A stretch of 64,000 bases of DNA, from positions 100,848-164,847 of the forward strand of contig NSJJ01000008.1 of the NCBI GenBank assembly GCA_002632355.1. The letters run 5' to 3'. The DNA comes from Sulfuricella denitrificans. GTDB taxonomy: Bacteria; Pseudomonadota; Gammaproteobacteria; Burkholderiales; Sulfuricellaceae. A model generated the notes under the pieces. It made no database searches. It was given only the letters and a program-made list of their open reading frames with translations, and had not been told where the DNA came from. Position 1 is the first letter of the stretch, and every line of letters begins with the position of its first letter. The position numbers and the translations under genes were made by a program. Shown piece by piece: positions 28,857 to 37,806 of this stretch.

Positions 28857-30209
28857 TTAATTTGATTTCTTGCTTGCGAGCATCTGTTCCAGGTAGTGGA
28901 TGCTGGCTCCGCCCTGCAGGAACGCCGCATCATGCATCAGGTCGCGGTGTAGCGGAATATTGGTTTTGACGCCTTCCACCACCATTTCCGAAAGCGCCGT
29001 GCGCAGTCGTGCAATCGCCTGCTCGCGGTTGTCGCCGTAAGCGATCAGCTTGCCGATCATGGAGTCGTAGTAAGGGGGAACGAAGTAGTTGTGATAGATG
29101 TGGGAGTCCACGCGAATACCGGGCCCGCCGGGCACGTGGTACTGGGTGATGCGGCCGGGCGAAGGGACGAAGGTGTAAGGGTCCTCGGCGTTGACTCGGC
29201 ACTCGATGGCGTGGCCCTTGAAGTGGATTTCCTTCTGCTTGTAGCGCAGTTTCTCGCCGGAAGCGATGCGCAGCTGTTCCTGCACGATATCCACGCCAGT
29301 AATCATTTCGGTGACCGGATGTTCTACCTGTACGCGGGTATTCATTTCGATGAAGAAGAACTCGCCGTCTTCATACAGGAATTCGAACGTCCCTGCGCCG
29401 CGATAGCCGATCTTGCGGCAGGCCTCGGCGCAACGTTCACCGATTTTGTCGCGCAGCTTGGGGTCCAGGCCGGGTGCCGGAGCCTCTTCCAGTACTTTCT
29501 GGTGGCGGCGCTGCATGGAACAGTCGCGTTCGCCGAGGTGGATGGCATTGCCGTGTTCGTCTGCAAGTACCTGGATTTCGATGTGGCGCGGATGCTGGAG
29601 AAATTTCTCCATGTAAATCATCGGGTTGCCGAAGAAGCTCTGGGCTTCTGACTTGGTCAGACTGACGGCGCTGAGCAACGCAGCCTCGGTATGCACCACG
29701 CGCATACCGCGTCCGCCGCCCCCTCCGGCCGCCTTGAGGATGACCGGGTAGCCTGTGTGCTTTGCAATCCGCATGATTTCATCGTCATCGTCCGGCAGGG
29801 CGCCATCGGAGCCGGGCACGCAGGGTACGCCGGAGGCCTTCATGGCGTCCTTGGCGCAGACCTTGTCGCCCATCAGGCGAATGGTTTCGGGGCGCGGCCC
29901 GATGAAGATAAAGCCGCTGTTCTGCACCCGTTCGGCGAAGTCGGCATTTTCTGAAAGAAAGCCATAACCGGGGTGAATGGCCGTTGCATCGGTGACTTCG
30001 GCTGCGCTGATCACGGCCGGTATATTGAGGTAGCTCAGGGTGGAGGAGGCCGGACCGATGCATACCGATTCGTCGGCAAGCCGGACATATTTGGCTTCGG
30101 AATCGGCTTCGGAATGAACCGCCACCGTTTTGACACCCAGTTCACGACAGGCGCGCTGGATGCGCAGGGCAATTTCGCCGCGATTGGCGATGAGGACTTT
30201 TTCTATCAT
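28857..30209 (-). CDS. accC: Acetyl-CoA carboxylase, biotin carboxylase subunit
   Basis: A 450-residue ATP-grasp enzyme that carboxylates biotin on AccB, the first step of fatty acid synthesis. Seen are [20 protein letters not shown], the Gly-rich ATP loop [30 protein letters not shown] and the HKVLEEAP-like segment. AAGGGG precedes the ATG. It follows accB by 9 bp. Confidence 0.97.
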   Translation of the reverse strand: MIEKVLIANRGEIALRIQRACRELGVKTVAVHSEADSEAKYVRLADESVCIGPASSTLSYLNIPAVISAAEVTDATAIHPGYGFLSENADFAERVQNSGFIFIGPRPETIRLMGDKVCAKDAMKASGVPCVPGSDGALPDDDDEIMRIAKHTGYPVILKAAGGGGGRGMRVVHTEAALLSAVSLTKSEAQSFFGNPMIYMEKFLQHPRHIEIQVLADEHGNAIHLGERDCSMQRRHQKVLEEAPAPGLDPKLRDKIGERCAEACRKIGYRGAGTFEFLYEDGEFFFIEMNTRVQVEHPVTEMITGVDIVQEQLRIASGEKLRYKQKEIHFKGHAIECRVNAEDPYTFVPSPGRITQYHVPGGPGIRVDSHIYHNYFVPPYYDSMIGKLIAYGDNREQAIARLRTALSEMVVEGVKTNIPLHRDLMHDAAFLQGGASIHYLEQMLASKKSN

Positions 30210-30218
30210 TTGTGCCCC

Positions 30219-30674
30219 TTAACCGATAATGAACAGGGGTTCGCCATATTCTACGGGTTGCCCGTTTTCAATCAGAATGGCCTTGATAATGCCGCTCTGG
30301 TCGGCTTCGATTTCGTTGAGCAATTTCATCGCTTCGATAATGCACAGGGTATCGCCGGCAGCCACATTCTGGCCCACTTCAACAAAAGACTTGGCCTCGG
30401 GGGAAGATGCGCGGTAGAAGGTGCCCACCATGGGTGACTTCACGATATGCCCTTCCGGCTGGGCGGGTTCGGCCGCAGCAGCAGGAGCAGAAGGAATTGT
30501 GACTTGCTGCGTCGGCGCGGACATCATTTGCGGTTGTGGCGCATATTGCATCATTTGTGGCGCCTGGCCGTAACGGCTGATGCGGACTTTTTCTTCGCCT
30601 TCGGTGATTTCGAGTTCGGCGATGCCGGAGTCTTCGACCAGGTCGATCAGTTTTTTCAGTTTGCGCAAATCCAT
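30219..30674 (-). CDS. accB: Acetyl-CoA carboxylase, biotin carboxyl carrier protein
   Basis: A 151-residue carrier. An N-terminal helix ([20 protein letters not shown]), an Ala/Pro/Gln-rich linker (about 38-76) and the C-terminal biotinyl domain with Lys 117 in [14 protein letters not shown]. It passes the carboxyl group from AccC to the carboxyltransferase AccAD. AAAGGGC precedes the ATG; aroQ lies 12 bp upstream. Confidence 0.97.
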   Translation of the reverse strand: MDLRKLKKLIDLVEDSGIAELEITEGEEKVRISRYGQAPQMMQYAPQPQMMSAPTQQVTIPSAPAAAAEPAQPEGHIVKSPMVGTFYRASSPEAKSFVEVGQNVAAGDTLCIIEAMKLLNEIEADQSGIIKAILIENGQPVEYGEPLFIIG

Positions 30675-30686
30675 GATGAGCCCTTT

Positions 30687-31133
30687 TTAAGATTGTGCCA
30701 GTGCAAATTCCAGCGCCAGCTCATAACCCTTTGCCCCAAGGCCGCTGATGATGCCCACGGCGAGGTCAGAGAAATAGGAGTGGTGACGGAAGGTTTCACG
30801 GGCGAAAACGTTGGATAGATGTATTTCCACGAAAGGAATGTTCACGCCAGCCAGGGCGTCGCGCAAAGCGACGCTGGTATGGGTGAATGCGGCGGGGTTG
30901 ATGAGGATGAAGTCCACCCCGTCGCGCCCCGCCTGATGAATCCGGCCGATCAGATCGGCTTCGCTGTTGCTTTGAAAAGTGTCCAGTTCGGCACCGGATT
31001 GCCGTGCCTGCTGCACGAGGCGCTGATCGATGTCTGCCAGCGTGTCGCGTCCATAATGTTGTGGTTCACGGCTGCCCAGAAGATTGAGATTGGGGCCGTG
31101 CAGTACCAGAATTTTGCTGTTCTTAGCGGGCAT
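30687..31133 (-). CDS. aroQ: 3-dehydroquinate dehydratase, type II
   Basis: A 148-residue type II dehydroquinase of the shikimate pathway. The N-terminal [20 protein letters not shown] carries the catalytic Tyr/Arg loop, and the active-site His and [16 protein letters not shown] are visible. It forms a dodecamer in the cytoplasm. It leads the aroQ-accB-accC-prmA row that is conserved in many betaproteobacteria. Confidence 0.96.
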   Translation of the reverse strand: MPAKNSKILVLHGPNLNLLGSREPQHYGRDTLADIDQRLVQQARQSGAELDTFQSNSEADLIGRIHQAGRDGVDFILINPAAFTHTSVALRDALAGVNIPFVEIHLSNVFARETFRHHSYFSDLAVGIISGLGAKGYELALEFALAQS

Positions 31134-31197
31134 CCGGCCACCTGTCGGTGAGTTTCGATAGACGGCAAGTTTGCCGCAAATTGGGGTGATTTGTCCA

Positions 31198-31225
31198 GTT
31201 TTTGCGGTTAATTAACAGCAAAAAC
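31198..31225. promoter_or_regulatory. 28-bp palindrome between the TlpA-like gene and aroQ
   Basis: Arms GTTTTTGC and GCAAAAAC flank an internal palindrome GTTAATTAAC, with one mismatched base pair between them. There is no T-run after it on the minus strand, so it is more like a protein-binding site or processing hairpin than a terminator. It lies about 65-92 bases before the aroQ start, in the only sizeable gap of the minus-strand array. Confidence 0.45.
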
Positions 31226-31261
31226 GCTTTGCGGGACAGGGCGAAACCGGGGAAAAATGTG

Positions 31262-31789
31262 CTAGATCAAGCCCTTTAACGTCGCTTCCAGTTGCTCGCG
31301 CTTCAATTCGCCGGATACGGTGTACACGATAGCGCCTTTTCTGGAGAAAATCGCGGTAAATGGCAGGCCGCCAAGGCGGTTCCCAGCCAGTTTTCCCAGT
31401 TCGGCGGCATCGTTTTCTCCCAGCAGGATGGGATAGTTGATGCCCATTTCATCGCTGAAGGCCTGCACCTTGTCCTTCTGGTCCAGCGCCAGGCCGACGA
31501 AGATCACGCCCTGGGCGCGGTATTGTTCCTGCAAACGGATGAAATCGGGGATTTCGGCACGGCACGGCGGGCACCACGGGGCCCAGAAATTGAGCACCAG
31601 AACTTTTCCCTGCCACTGTTTCAGGGGTTGGGGCTTGCCTTCCAGGTCGGGGAAGGCAGCAGCAAATATTTTTGCCGTATCCGTCTGAACCACTGCCACG
31701 GCCGGTTTGTCGGTCGGGCCGGAGCATGCTACAAGGCCCGGGATCAGGATGGCGCCCAACACAACGGATGTCCGCATCAATCGCTTCAT
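31262..31789 (-). CDS. TlpA-like thioredoxin-fold lipoprotein
   Basis: A 175-residue periplasmic protein with a lipoprotein signal (GAILIPGLVACSG, lipobox Cys about 22) and a redoxin domain with the active site FWAPWCPPCRAEIP and the cis-Pro segment GGLPFTAIF. TlpA/ResA-type proteins reduce disulfides, for example in apocytochromes c. Its ATG overlaps the dsbD stop (ATGA), and DsbD would be its natural electron donor, so the two form a reductive pair. Confidence 0.88.
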   Translation of the reverse strand: MKRLMRTSVVLGAILIPGLVACSGPTDKPAVAVVQTDTAKIFAAAFPDLEGKPQPLKQWQGKVLVLNFWAPWCPPCRAEIPDFIRLQEQYRAQGVIFVGLALDQKDKVQAFSDEMGINYPILLGENDAAELGKLAGNRLGGLPFTAIFSRKGAIVYTVSGELKREQLEATLKGLI

Positions 31790-34023
31790 TTGAGGATCTG
31801 CTCCATACTGGCGAGAAATTTGTCCGGGTTTTCATAGCCGACGACACGCCCCTTCTCTTTGCCCGCAGGGTCGAAAAAGATGATTCCCGGCGGGCCGAAC
31901 AGGCCGAATTTCTTGAGCAGTGCTTTTTCATCCTCGCTGTTTGCCGTCACATCGGCCTGCAGCAGGAGCATCTCCCCAAGTCGCGCCTGCACCCGTGGAT
32001 CGTTGAAGGTGAAGCGCTCCAGCTCCTTGCAGGACACGCACCAGTCGGCATAAAAATCCAGCATCACGGGCTTGCCGTTGGCTTGCTGCAGGCGTTGTTC
32101 CAGCGCCGCCGCATTCCCGATCTTTTCGAAGACAACATGGCGACTTTCAGCGGCAGCAGCTGTTCCGCCGCCGCGCAGACCTGACAGGGGCTGGAGGATG
32201 TCGCGCCCGCCGGACAGCGCGCCGATGAGCAGCGCAACGCCTGCAATCAGCGCCACTACGCCCACGCCTTTCCAGAATTTTGCCCACCCTTTCGTCGGGT
32301 GCGGCAGCGGGTCCAGGGCGCGCAGGTAAATTGCCGACACGATCAGCAGGGCGGCCCACAACAACATGTGTGCAATTGCCGGAATGACGGGCGAGATCAG
32401 CCAGATGGCCACGCCCAGCAGCAGCACGCCGAAGAATGCCTTGACGGCTTCCATCCAGCCCCCGGCGCGCGGCAGCAGCGCCCCGGCAGAAAGGCCGATG
32501 GCCAGCAGCGGCGCCCCCATGCCCAGCGCCATGGCGAACAGCGCCCATCCGCCCAGCCATACATCGCGGGTGAGACCGATATAGGCCAGGGCGCCGGCCA
32601 GCGGTGCTGCGACGCAAGGGCCGACAATCACTGCGGAAAGCGCGCCCATGGCGAATACCCCGGTCAATTTGCCGCCTTTCATCTTGTTGCTGGCATCGTT
32701 GAAGCGACTCTGGATGAAATTCGGCATCTGCAGCTCATAGAAGCCGAACATGGAAAAAGCCAGCGCCACGAAAACCAGGGCGAACGTTCCCAATACCCAG
32801 GGGTTCTGCAATGCATTGGTCAGCAGCGTGCCCGACAATCCCGCTGCAACGCCTGCGGCGGCGTAAGTGATGGCCATGCCCAGTACGTACGCCAGTGAAA
32901 GCGCGAAGGCGCGGGGCCGGGTGAGGTGCTGGCCCTGGCCGACGATGATGCCGGAAAGAATGGGAATCATGGGGAAGACGCAGGGGGTGAGCGCCAGTAG
33001 CAGGCCGAAACCGAAAAAGCTGGCAACGATCAGCCAGAAGTTGCCGCCTTTGAGCAGGGCCGCAACCTGAGAGGACTCCGACCCGTCTTTTGCCCCGTCG
33101 GTGCCAGTAAAGGCGGATTCTGCTGCGGCCTGCTCGGTTTTTGAAACGTTCGATGGTGCTGTGGCGGGTAGATTCAGCGTGAAAGTTTTGGTCTGCGGCG
33201 GATAGCACACGCCTTTTTCGCTGCATCCCTGATAAGTGGCCTGCAGGGTAAGCTTCCCGGCGGCGTCCTGAAGCCGGATGAGGGCCTGGAAGGGATGGTG
33301 ATACACCTCGGTGGCGCCGAAATTCGGGTCAGTCTTGGTTTCACCTTTGGGAAATTCCAGCTTTGCAATACTGGCGCCTGCGGCATCCTTCAGGATGAAT
33401 TTAATTTTGTCGCGGTACAGGTAATAGCCTTCGGCAGGCGAAAAGTCTGCGGCCAGGGTTTGCGCATCTCGGGCCGTGACTGCCAGTTTGAAAGCCTGGT
33501 CGGGGTCGAGAAACTCATCCTTCTGAGCGTTGCCCTTGACCAGCGCGGTCAGTGCTGCCAGGCCGCCGGACGACTTGGTGGCGGCTTCCGGCGCGGCAGC
33601 CGGTAGCGTGAGCTGCGTTGTCTGGGTGAGTGGCGGATAGCACACGCCGGCATCGGCGCAGCCCTGAGAAACGACCTTCAGCTTGAAAGTTTGCGCCGCA
33701 GTGCTGGTGTGCGTGAGTGGAAGCTTGATAAGGATGTTATGGCGATAGGTTTCGACCTTGCCGAAATACTCATCCTGCTTGATTTTCCCTGCTGGAAACT
33801 GAGCGGTTCCCAGGGTCACGTCGAGCGGTTCGGCGCTGAACTTGAATTTTTCGCGATAGAGGTAATATCCATTGGCAATCTGGTAACGCACTTCGATGTT
33901 GTTTGCGTCCAGGACCCTGGCGGAAAACCTGAATGCCTGTTCGGGTTCCAGCAGATCGTCTTCAACGGCATGGGCGCCCATGATGTGCAGCATCAGCAAC
34001 ATGCCGGTAATAAAACGCATCAT
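31786..34023 (-). CDS. dsbD: Thiol:disulfide interchange protein DsbD with a duplicated alpha domain
   Basis: A 745-residue protein, about 150-180 longer than ordinary DsbD. A signal peptide (1-19) is followed by two tandem DsbD-alpha domains (about 22-142 and 168-287), each with its own Cys pair (QGCADAGVCYPP, Cys 122/128; QGCSEKGVCYPP, Cys 267/273). Then come eight membrane helices with ALTPCVFPMIP and VGPCVAAPLAG, and a C-terminal thioredoxin domain with YADWCVSCKELE. It moves electrons from cytoplasmic thioredoxin to periplasmic partners. GAGGAG lies before the ATG pair. Confidence 0.93.
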   Translation of the reverse strand: MMRFITGMLLMLHIMGAHAVEDDLLEPEQAFRFSARVLDANNIEVRYQIANGYYLYREKFKFSAEPLDVTLGTAQFPAGKIKQDEYFGKVETYRHNILIKLPLTHTSTAAQTFKLKVVSQGCADAGVCYPPLTQTTQLTLPAAAPEAATKSSGGLAALTALVKGNAQKDEFLDPDQAFKLAVTARDAQTLAADFSPAEGYYLYRDKIKFILKDAAGASIAKLEFPKGETKTDPNFGATEVYHHPFQALIRLQDAAGKLTLQATYQGCSEKGVCYPPQTKTFTLNLPATAPSNVSKTEQAAAESAFTGTDGAKDGSESSQVAALLKGGNFWLIVASFFGFGLLLALTPCVFPMIPILSGIIVGQGQHLTRPRAFALSLAYVLGMAITYAAAGVAAGLSGTLLTNALQNPWVLGTFALVFVALAFSMFGFYELQMPNFIQSRFNDASNKMKGGKLTGVFAMGALSAVIVGPCVAAPLAGALAYIGLTRDVWLGGWALFAMALGMGAPLLAIGLSAGALLPRAGGWMEAVKAFFGVLLLGVAIWLISPVIPAIAHMLLWAALLIVSAIYLRALDPLPHPTKGWAKFWKGVGVVALIAGVALLIGALSGGRDILQPLSGLRGGGTAAAAESRHVVFEKIGNAAALEQRLQQANGKPVMLDFYADWCVSCKELERFTFNDPRVQARLGEMLLLQADVTANSEDEKALLKKFGLFGPPGIIFFDPAGKEKGRVVGYENPDKFLASMEQILK

Positions 34024-34356
34024 TTAGTGTTGCTCCTCGTTGTGATTGGTTTCAGCCTGTAGCCAGGCGAGATATTCGGGTAAACCGGCGCTCACTGGGA
34101 CTGCAATGATTTCAGGAAGTTCGTAGGGGTGTTGCTGCCGGATGGCTGCTTCCACCTTGCTGTAATGAACCGCCAGTGTTTTAATCAGAAGCGGGATTTC
34201 CTGCGCGGTTTCGACCTGACCCTGCCAGCGGTAAACCGAGGTACAGGGCGCCAGGATATTGACGCAAGCAGCCAGACGCAGGGAAATCAGCGTTTCCGCC
34301 ATGCGCCGCGCGCTGTCCTGATCCGGCAGGTTGGTTATAACAAGTAAAGGTTCCAT
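34024..34356 (-). CDS. cutA: Divalent-cation tolerance protein CutA
   Basis: A 110-residue trimeric ferredoxin-like protein; its role in copper tolerance is debated. Family segments seen are LAACVNILAPCTSVYRWQG, EIPLLIKT and HPYELPEIIAVPV. The start ATG 34356 with GGAG just upstream fits homologues; ATG 34368 would add four residues. It is the first gene before dsbD (1 bp gap), and its start is only 6 bp from that of the divergent fxsA. Confidence 0.92.
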   Translation of the reverse strand: MEPLLVITNLPDQDSARRMAETLISLRLAACVNILAPCTSVYRWQGQVETAQEIPLLIKTLAVHYSKVEAAIRQQHPYELPEIIAVPVSAGLPEYLAWLQAETNHNEEQH

Positions 34357-34362
34357 TACTCC

Positions 34363-34767
34363 ATGCAATTGCTGATCGTTTTTATCATTTTACTCGGTTT
34401 CCCGGCGCTCGAGATTGTTGTTCTGTTCCGGCTCGCCGATTCGATCGGCTGGTGGCTGCTGCCCTGGCTGATTCTGAGCGCGGTCGCAGGCTGGGCTCTG
34501 ATCCAGGAAGAACGGCTGGCCATGTTCGCCCGCCTTTTTTCTTCACTTCAGTCCGGCCAGCCGCTGGGCTTTGCCATGCTAGACAGTTTGCGTACTTTGT
34601 TTGCCGGCGTGTTGCTGATATTTCCCGGCGTGATCAGCGATGTCCTGGCTGTCATCCTGTTGCTGTTGCCGCGCACCAAAGTGCCTCACTCGCCTGTTCG
34701 GGAGAACAGTGAGGAGATCATTATCGAGGGGGAATGGCAGCGAGAAGATGATCCGCGCCTGAAATAA
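34363..34767 (+). CDS. fxsA: FxsA family membrane protein
   Basis: A 134-residue cytoplasmic-membrane protein with four hydrophobic segments, opening LLIVFIILLGFPALEIVVLF and containing LLIFPGVISDVLAVILLLLP, the FxsA signature. In E. coli FxsA reduces F plasmid exclusion of phage T7 when overproduced; the normal role is unknown. The C-terminus is charged. The stop is 2 bp from the stop of the convergent MoaD-like gene. Confidence 0.9.
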   Translation: MQLLIVFIILLGFPALEIVVLFRLADSIGWWLLPWLILSAVAGWALIQEERLAMFARLFSSLQSGQPLGFAMLDSLRTLFAGVLLIFPGVISDVLAVILLLLPRTKVPHSPVRENSEEIIIEGEWQREDDPRLK

Positions 34768-34769
34768 GA

Positions 34770-35015
34770 CTAGCGGCGGCTCAGCATCAGGCCGATTTCG
34801 TCCAGATCGTTGATGCCCGCATTCAGTTCGGCAAAATTCCTGTTTACCGTGGCCTGTATCCTGTCATCGATCAGATAGACCGGCCATTCTTCGCCGCGCT
34901 TGCGCAGAAACGCCAGCAGACCTTGAATGTCCTGCACGCCAGGCGGAAGTTTCAGTTCTTCGGCGGTTTTGCCAAGGCGCTCGGCGAGCGTGGAAAAATA
35001 CAATATCCTGGCCAT
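34770..35015 (-). CDS. MoaD/ThiS-like beta-grasp protein lacking the C-terminal Gly-Gly
   Basis: An 81-residue protein with a MoaD-like N-terminus (ILYFSTLAERLGKTAEELKL), the central LLAFLRKRGEEW and a NDLDEIGLMLSRR end. Sulfur carriers of this family end in Gly-Gly, which is adenylated and thiocarboxylated; here the chain stops at Ser-Arg-Arg after the strand that should lead to it, so it cannot work as a normal carrier. It is the last gene of an SDR-murI-moaD-like row. Either a divergent non-carrier protein or a decayed moaD. Confidence 0.75.
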   Translation of the reverse strand: MARILYFSTLAERLGKTAEELKLPPGVQDIQGLLAFLRKRGEEWPVYLIDDRIQATVNRNFAELNAGINDLDEIGLMLSRR

Positions 35016-35035
35016 TCGTGAGACTCCTTATCGTC

Positions 35036-35842
35036 TTACCATTTCACTACATGCACATTAGAGAGCGTGCGCCCGAGAAAGCGTTCGCCGATCGTCTGGA
35101 AACGCAGCGGTACATCCGTCACATAAAATTGATAATCTGGCTGGTTGCGCTGCGGGTTGGATAACTTGAGTTCGGCCAGCAGCGCAGCGGTTTCTTCCGC
35201 CATGGCCTCGGCCGAATCCACCAGTTTCACGCCACTGCCCGCCACATCCTGCAGCAGGGGCTTGAGCAGGGGGTAGTGAGTGCAGCCTAGCACCAGGGTG
35301 TCGACATCCTGCGCCAGCACCGGCTTGAGGTATTCCTGTGCAGTGAGGCGGGTGACGGGATGGTCGAGCCAGCCTTCCTCCACCAGCGGCACGAACAGTG
35401 GGCAAGCCTGGGAAAAAATGCGCACGTCCGGCTCATACTGGTGGATGGCGCGAGCGTAGGCATTGCTGTTGATCGTGGTTGGCGTGCCGATGATGCCGAC
35501 CTGTTTGCGATGGGTGGCGGCAATGGCGCCCAGCGCGCCGGCGTCGATCACGTCCAGCACTGGCATCGGGGAGAGGTCTTTCACCACCTGCGAGGCTACG
35601 GCAGCCATGGTGTTGCAGGCGATGATCAGCATCTTGACCTGCTTCTGCAACAGGAATTCGGCGATTTCCCGGGTGTAGTGGGAAATGGTTTCCACCGATT
35701 TCACGCCGTAAGGCACCCTTGCGGTATCGCCGAAGTAGACAATATTCTCGAACGGCAAGCGCTCCATCAGGGCGCGCACCACCGTCAGGCCGCCGACGCC
35801 GGAGTCGAAAACGCCGATGGCGTTGCCGGGATTAGCCTGCAT
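35036..35842 (-). CDS. murI: Glutamate racemase
   Basis: A 268-residue cofactor-independent racemase that makes D-glutamate for peptidoglycan. The two catalytic cysteines are in IIACNTMAAVAS (Cys 76) and LGCTHYPLL, and the N-terminal IGVFDSGVGGLTVVRAL is the family start. Its start overlaps the end of the SDR gene by 11 bp, so the two are translationally coupled. Confidence 0.96.
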   Translation of the reverse strand: MQANPGNAIGVFDSGVGGLTVVRALMERLPFENIVYFGDTARVPYGVKSVETISHYTREIAEFLLQKQVKMLIIACNTMAAVASQVVKDLSPMPVLDVIDAGALGAIAATHRKQVGIIGTPTTINSNAYARAIHQYEPDVRIFSQACPLFVPLVEEGWLDHPVTRLTAQEYLKPVLAQDVDTLVLGCTHYPLLKPLLQDVAGSGVKLVDSAEAMAEETAALLAELKLSNPQRNQPDYQFYVTDVPLRFQTIGERFLGRTLSNVHVVKW

Positions 35843-36707
35843 GTGTCATTCCTTTCAATCCTTGTGGGACGCCGGGGTATTCCAGCCTGACTTTCAGTTC
35901 CAGTTTGATGCGGCGATTCAGTATACGGCGCGATTCCGCCATGTATGACAGCATGCCGGGCGAAATTTCCTGCTGCGCCTCTTCCCTGGAGATCCGGCGT
36001 GGGCGCTCGATCCGGTAATGGTCCGCAACGAGGTCGAAATAATCGGCCATTTTCATGGGCGCGTCATCGCTGGCATTGTAAACCCTGTTGGGCCGTCCGC
36101 GGACCAGAGCTGCAGCGGCGATGCGCGCCAGATCGTCGCCGTGAATGTGGTTGGTGTAGCCGTCATCTTCCTCGCGCAGGGCCGGAACCCGGTTTTGCAG
36201 CCGCTCCAGCGGCAGGCGTCCGGCGGCATAAATGCCAGGGACGCGCAGGATGCTTACCTTGACGCCGAGGCGCTTTCCCCAGCGCCGCAAGGCCGCTTCC
36301 GCATCGGCGCGCCGCACCGCGCGGGCCGTGGCGGGCTGGGTGCGGCGCATTTCGTCCACTTCTTCGCCATGGCAATCGCCATAGACGCCTGTCGTACTAA
36401 TATAGACCAGTCGCTGTGGTAAAATTTTACCCCGCGCCAGTGCGGCAAGCAGGTTGCGGGTACGTTGATCATGCCGGCCCTGGCGCCGTGGCGGGGCAAA
36501 ATGGAGCACGGCATCAGCCAGTCCCCCCAGCCGCCCCAGGGAGGCGGGCAGGTCAAGATCGCCGGGAATCGGGATTGTTCCCTGCCTTCGCATCCTTTCT
36601 GCGTTCGCAGCGCTGCGCGTCAGCCCGAAAATACGATAGCGGTGAGACAGCAGTGCTGCAGTCCGGGTTCCGATGTCGCCATAACCTGCAATCAATAAAT
36701 TTTGCAT
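35832..36707 (-). CDS. SDR-family NAD(P)-dependent epimerase/dehydratase-like protein
   Basis: A 291-residue extended short-chain dehydrogenase with a nucleotide-binding start LLIAGYGDIGTRTAALL and the YISTTGVYGD motif of the YeeZ-like subgroup, in which the usual catalytic YxxxK is altered. The substrate is unknown. No ribosome site is evident before the ATG. It is divergent from the 2Fe-2S reductase gene, the two starts being 17 bp apart, and it heads the murI row. Confidence 0.82.
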   Translation of the reverse strand: MQNLLIAGYGDIGTRTAALLSHRYRIFGLTRSAANAERMRRQGTIPIPGDLDLPASLGRLGGLADAVLHFAPPRRQGRHDQRTRNLLAALARGKILPQRLVYISTTGVYGDCHGEEVDEMRRTQPATARAVRRADAEAALRRWGKRLGVKVSILRVPGIYAAGRLPLERLQNRVPALREEDDGYTNHIHGDDLARIAAAALVRGRPNRVYNASDDAPMKMADYFDLVADHYRIERPRRISREEAQQEISPGMLSYMAESRRILNRRIKLELKVRLEYPGVPQGLKGMTHAG

Positions 36708-36724
36708 TTAATCAGGGTGTGCCC

Positions 36725-37741
36725 ATGTCATTTCAAGTCACCATCAAACCCAGCAACCACCAGTATTCTGCCCCGGAGCATGAAACCATTCTGGAGTCGG
36801 CCCTGCGCGAGGGTTTTGCTGTGCCTTACGGCTGCCGTAACGGCGCCTGCGGCAGCTGCAAGGGAAAAATTCTGCAGGGGCAGGTGGATTATGGCAAATA
36901 CCAGGACAATGCCCTCAGAGAAACAGAAAAAAAGGCCGGCATGGCCCTGTTCTGCACCGCCAGGCCGCTCACCGATTTGGTGATTGAATGCAGGGAGGTC
37001 GGCGCAGCGCGAGATATTCCAGTCAAAACCATGCCCTGCCGGGTGCAGAAAATGGAAAAAATCTCGCATGACGTGATGATACTGCACCTCAAGTTGCCGG
37101 CCAATGAACGTCTGCAATTCCTTGCCGGGCAGTATATCGATATCCTGCTCAAGGATGGCAAGCGCCGCAGTTTTTCCCTGGCCAATGCGCCCCATGACGA
37201 CGAATTTCTGCAGCTGCATATTCGCCACATTCCGGGTGGACTGTTCACCGATCAGGTGTTCAACGCCATGCAGGAAAAAGCCATCCTGCGCTTCGAAGGC
37301 CCTCATGGCAGTTTCTTCCTGCGCGAGGACAGCAGCAAACCCATCATTTTCATGGCTGGCGGAACCGGATTCGCCCCCATCAAGGCAATGCTGGAACATA
37401 CATTCCAGGCGCATAGCAAACGCGAAATGGTGCTTTACTGGGGGGCGCACAGCCTGCGCGATCTCTATATGCCGCAACTGGCTGGGCAGTGGCAGCGGGA
37501 TCATGCTAATTTCACCTTTATACCCGTCCTCTCCGAGCCGCTTGCCGAGGATCAATGGCAGGGGCGAACCGGTCTGGTGCACCAGGCTATCCTGGATGAC
37601 TTCGCCGATCTTTCCGCTTATCAGGTGTATGCTTGCGGCGCACCGCAGATGGTGGCGGCAGGCGAGCAGGCTTTCGGGGCGCAGGGATTGCCACAGGATG
37701 CGTTTTTTGCTGATCCTTTTGTGTTTTCGCTGGAAGCCTGA
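36725..37741 (+). CDS. 2Fe-2S ferredoxin-NAD(P)H reductase (CDP-6-deoxyglucoseen reductase-like)
   Basis: A 338-residue electron-transfer protein. An N-terminal plant-type 2Fe-2S domain has Cys ligands in [14 protein letters not shown] and LFCTARPL; an FAD domain ([13 protein letters not shown]) and an NAD domain ([13 protein letters not shown] and YACGAPQMV) follow. It is like AscD, by which name such proteins are commonly annotated, but no partner dehydratase is present, so the electron acceptor is unknown. The ATG is preceded by CAGGGTG. A terminator follows. Confidence 0.85.
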   Translation: MSFQVTIKPSNHQYSAPEHETILESALREGFAVPYGCRNGACGSCKGKILQGQVDYGKYQDNALRETEKKAGMALFCTARPLTDLVIECREVGAARDIPVKTMPCRVQKMEKISHDVMILHLKLPANERLQFLAGQYIDILLKDGKRRSFSLANAPHDDEFLQLHIRHIPGGLFTDQVFNAMQEKAILRFEGPHGSFFLREDSSKPIIFMAGGTGFAPIKAMLEHTFQAHSKREMVLYWGAHSLRDLYMPQLAGQWQRDHANFTFIPVLSEPLAEDQWQGRTGLVHQAILDDFADLSAYQVYACGAPQMVAAGEQAFGAQGLPQDAFFADPFVFSLEA

Positions 37742-37744
37742 TTC

Positions 37745-37764
37745 CGGGGTGCCCCCCGTTTTTT
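37745..37764 (+). terminator. Intrinsic terminator after the 2Fe-2S reductase gene
   Basis: A short GC stem (CGGGG and CCCCG around TGCC) followed by six T residues. It separates this gene from the ABC transporter genes, which then need a promoter in the remaining 40 bases. Confidence 0.6.
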
Positions 37765-37806
37765 ACAAAATATTCTGCTGCTGTTTTCTGGGATGGTGAA
37801 AATTTG

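Noticed and set aside
36725..37741. True CDP-6-deoxy-D3,4-glucoseen reductase of dideoxysugar synthesis
   Set aside because: The usual partner genes for CDP-dideoxysugars are missing; only the generic 2Fe-2S/FAD/NAD architecture is supported.
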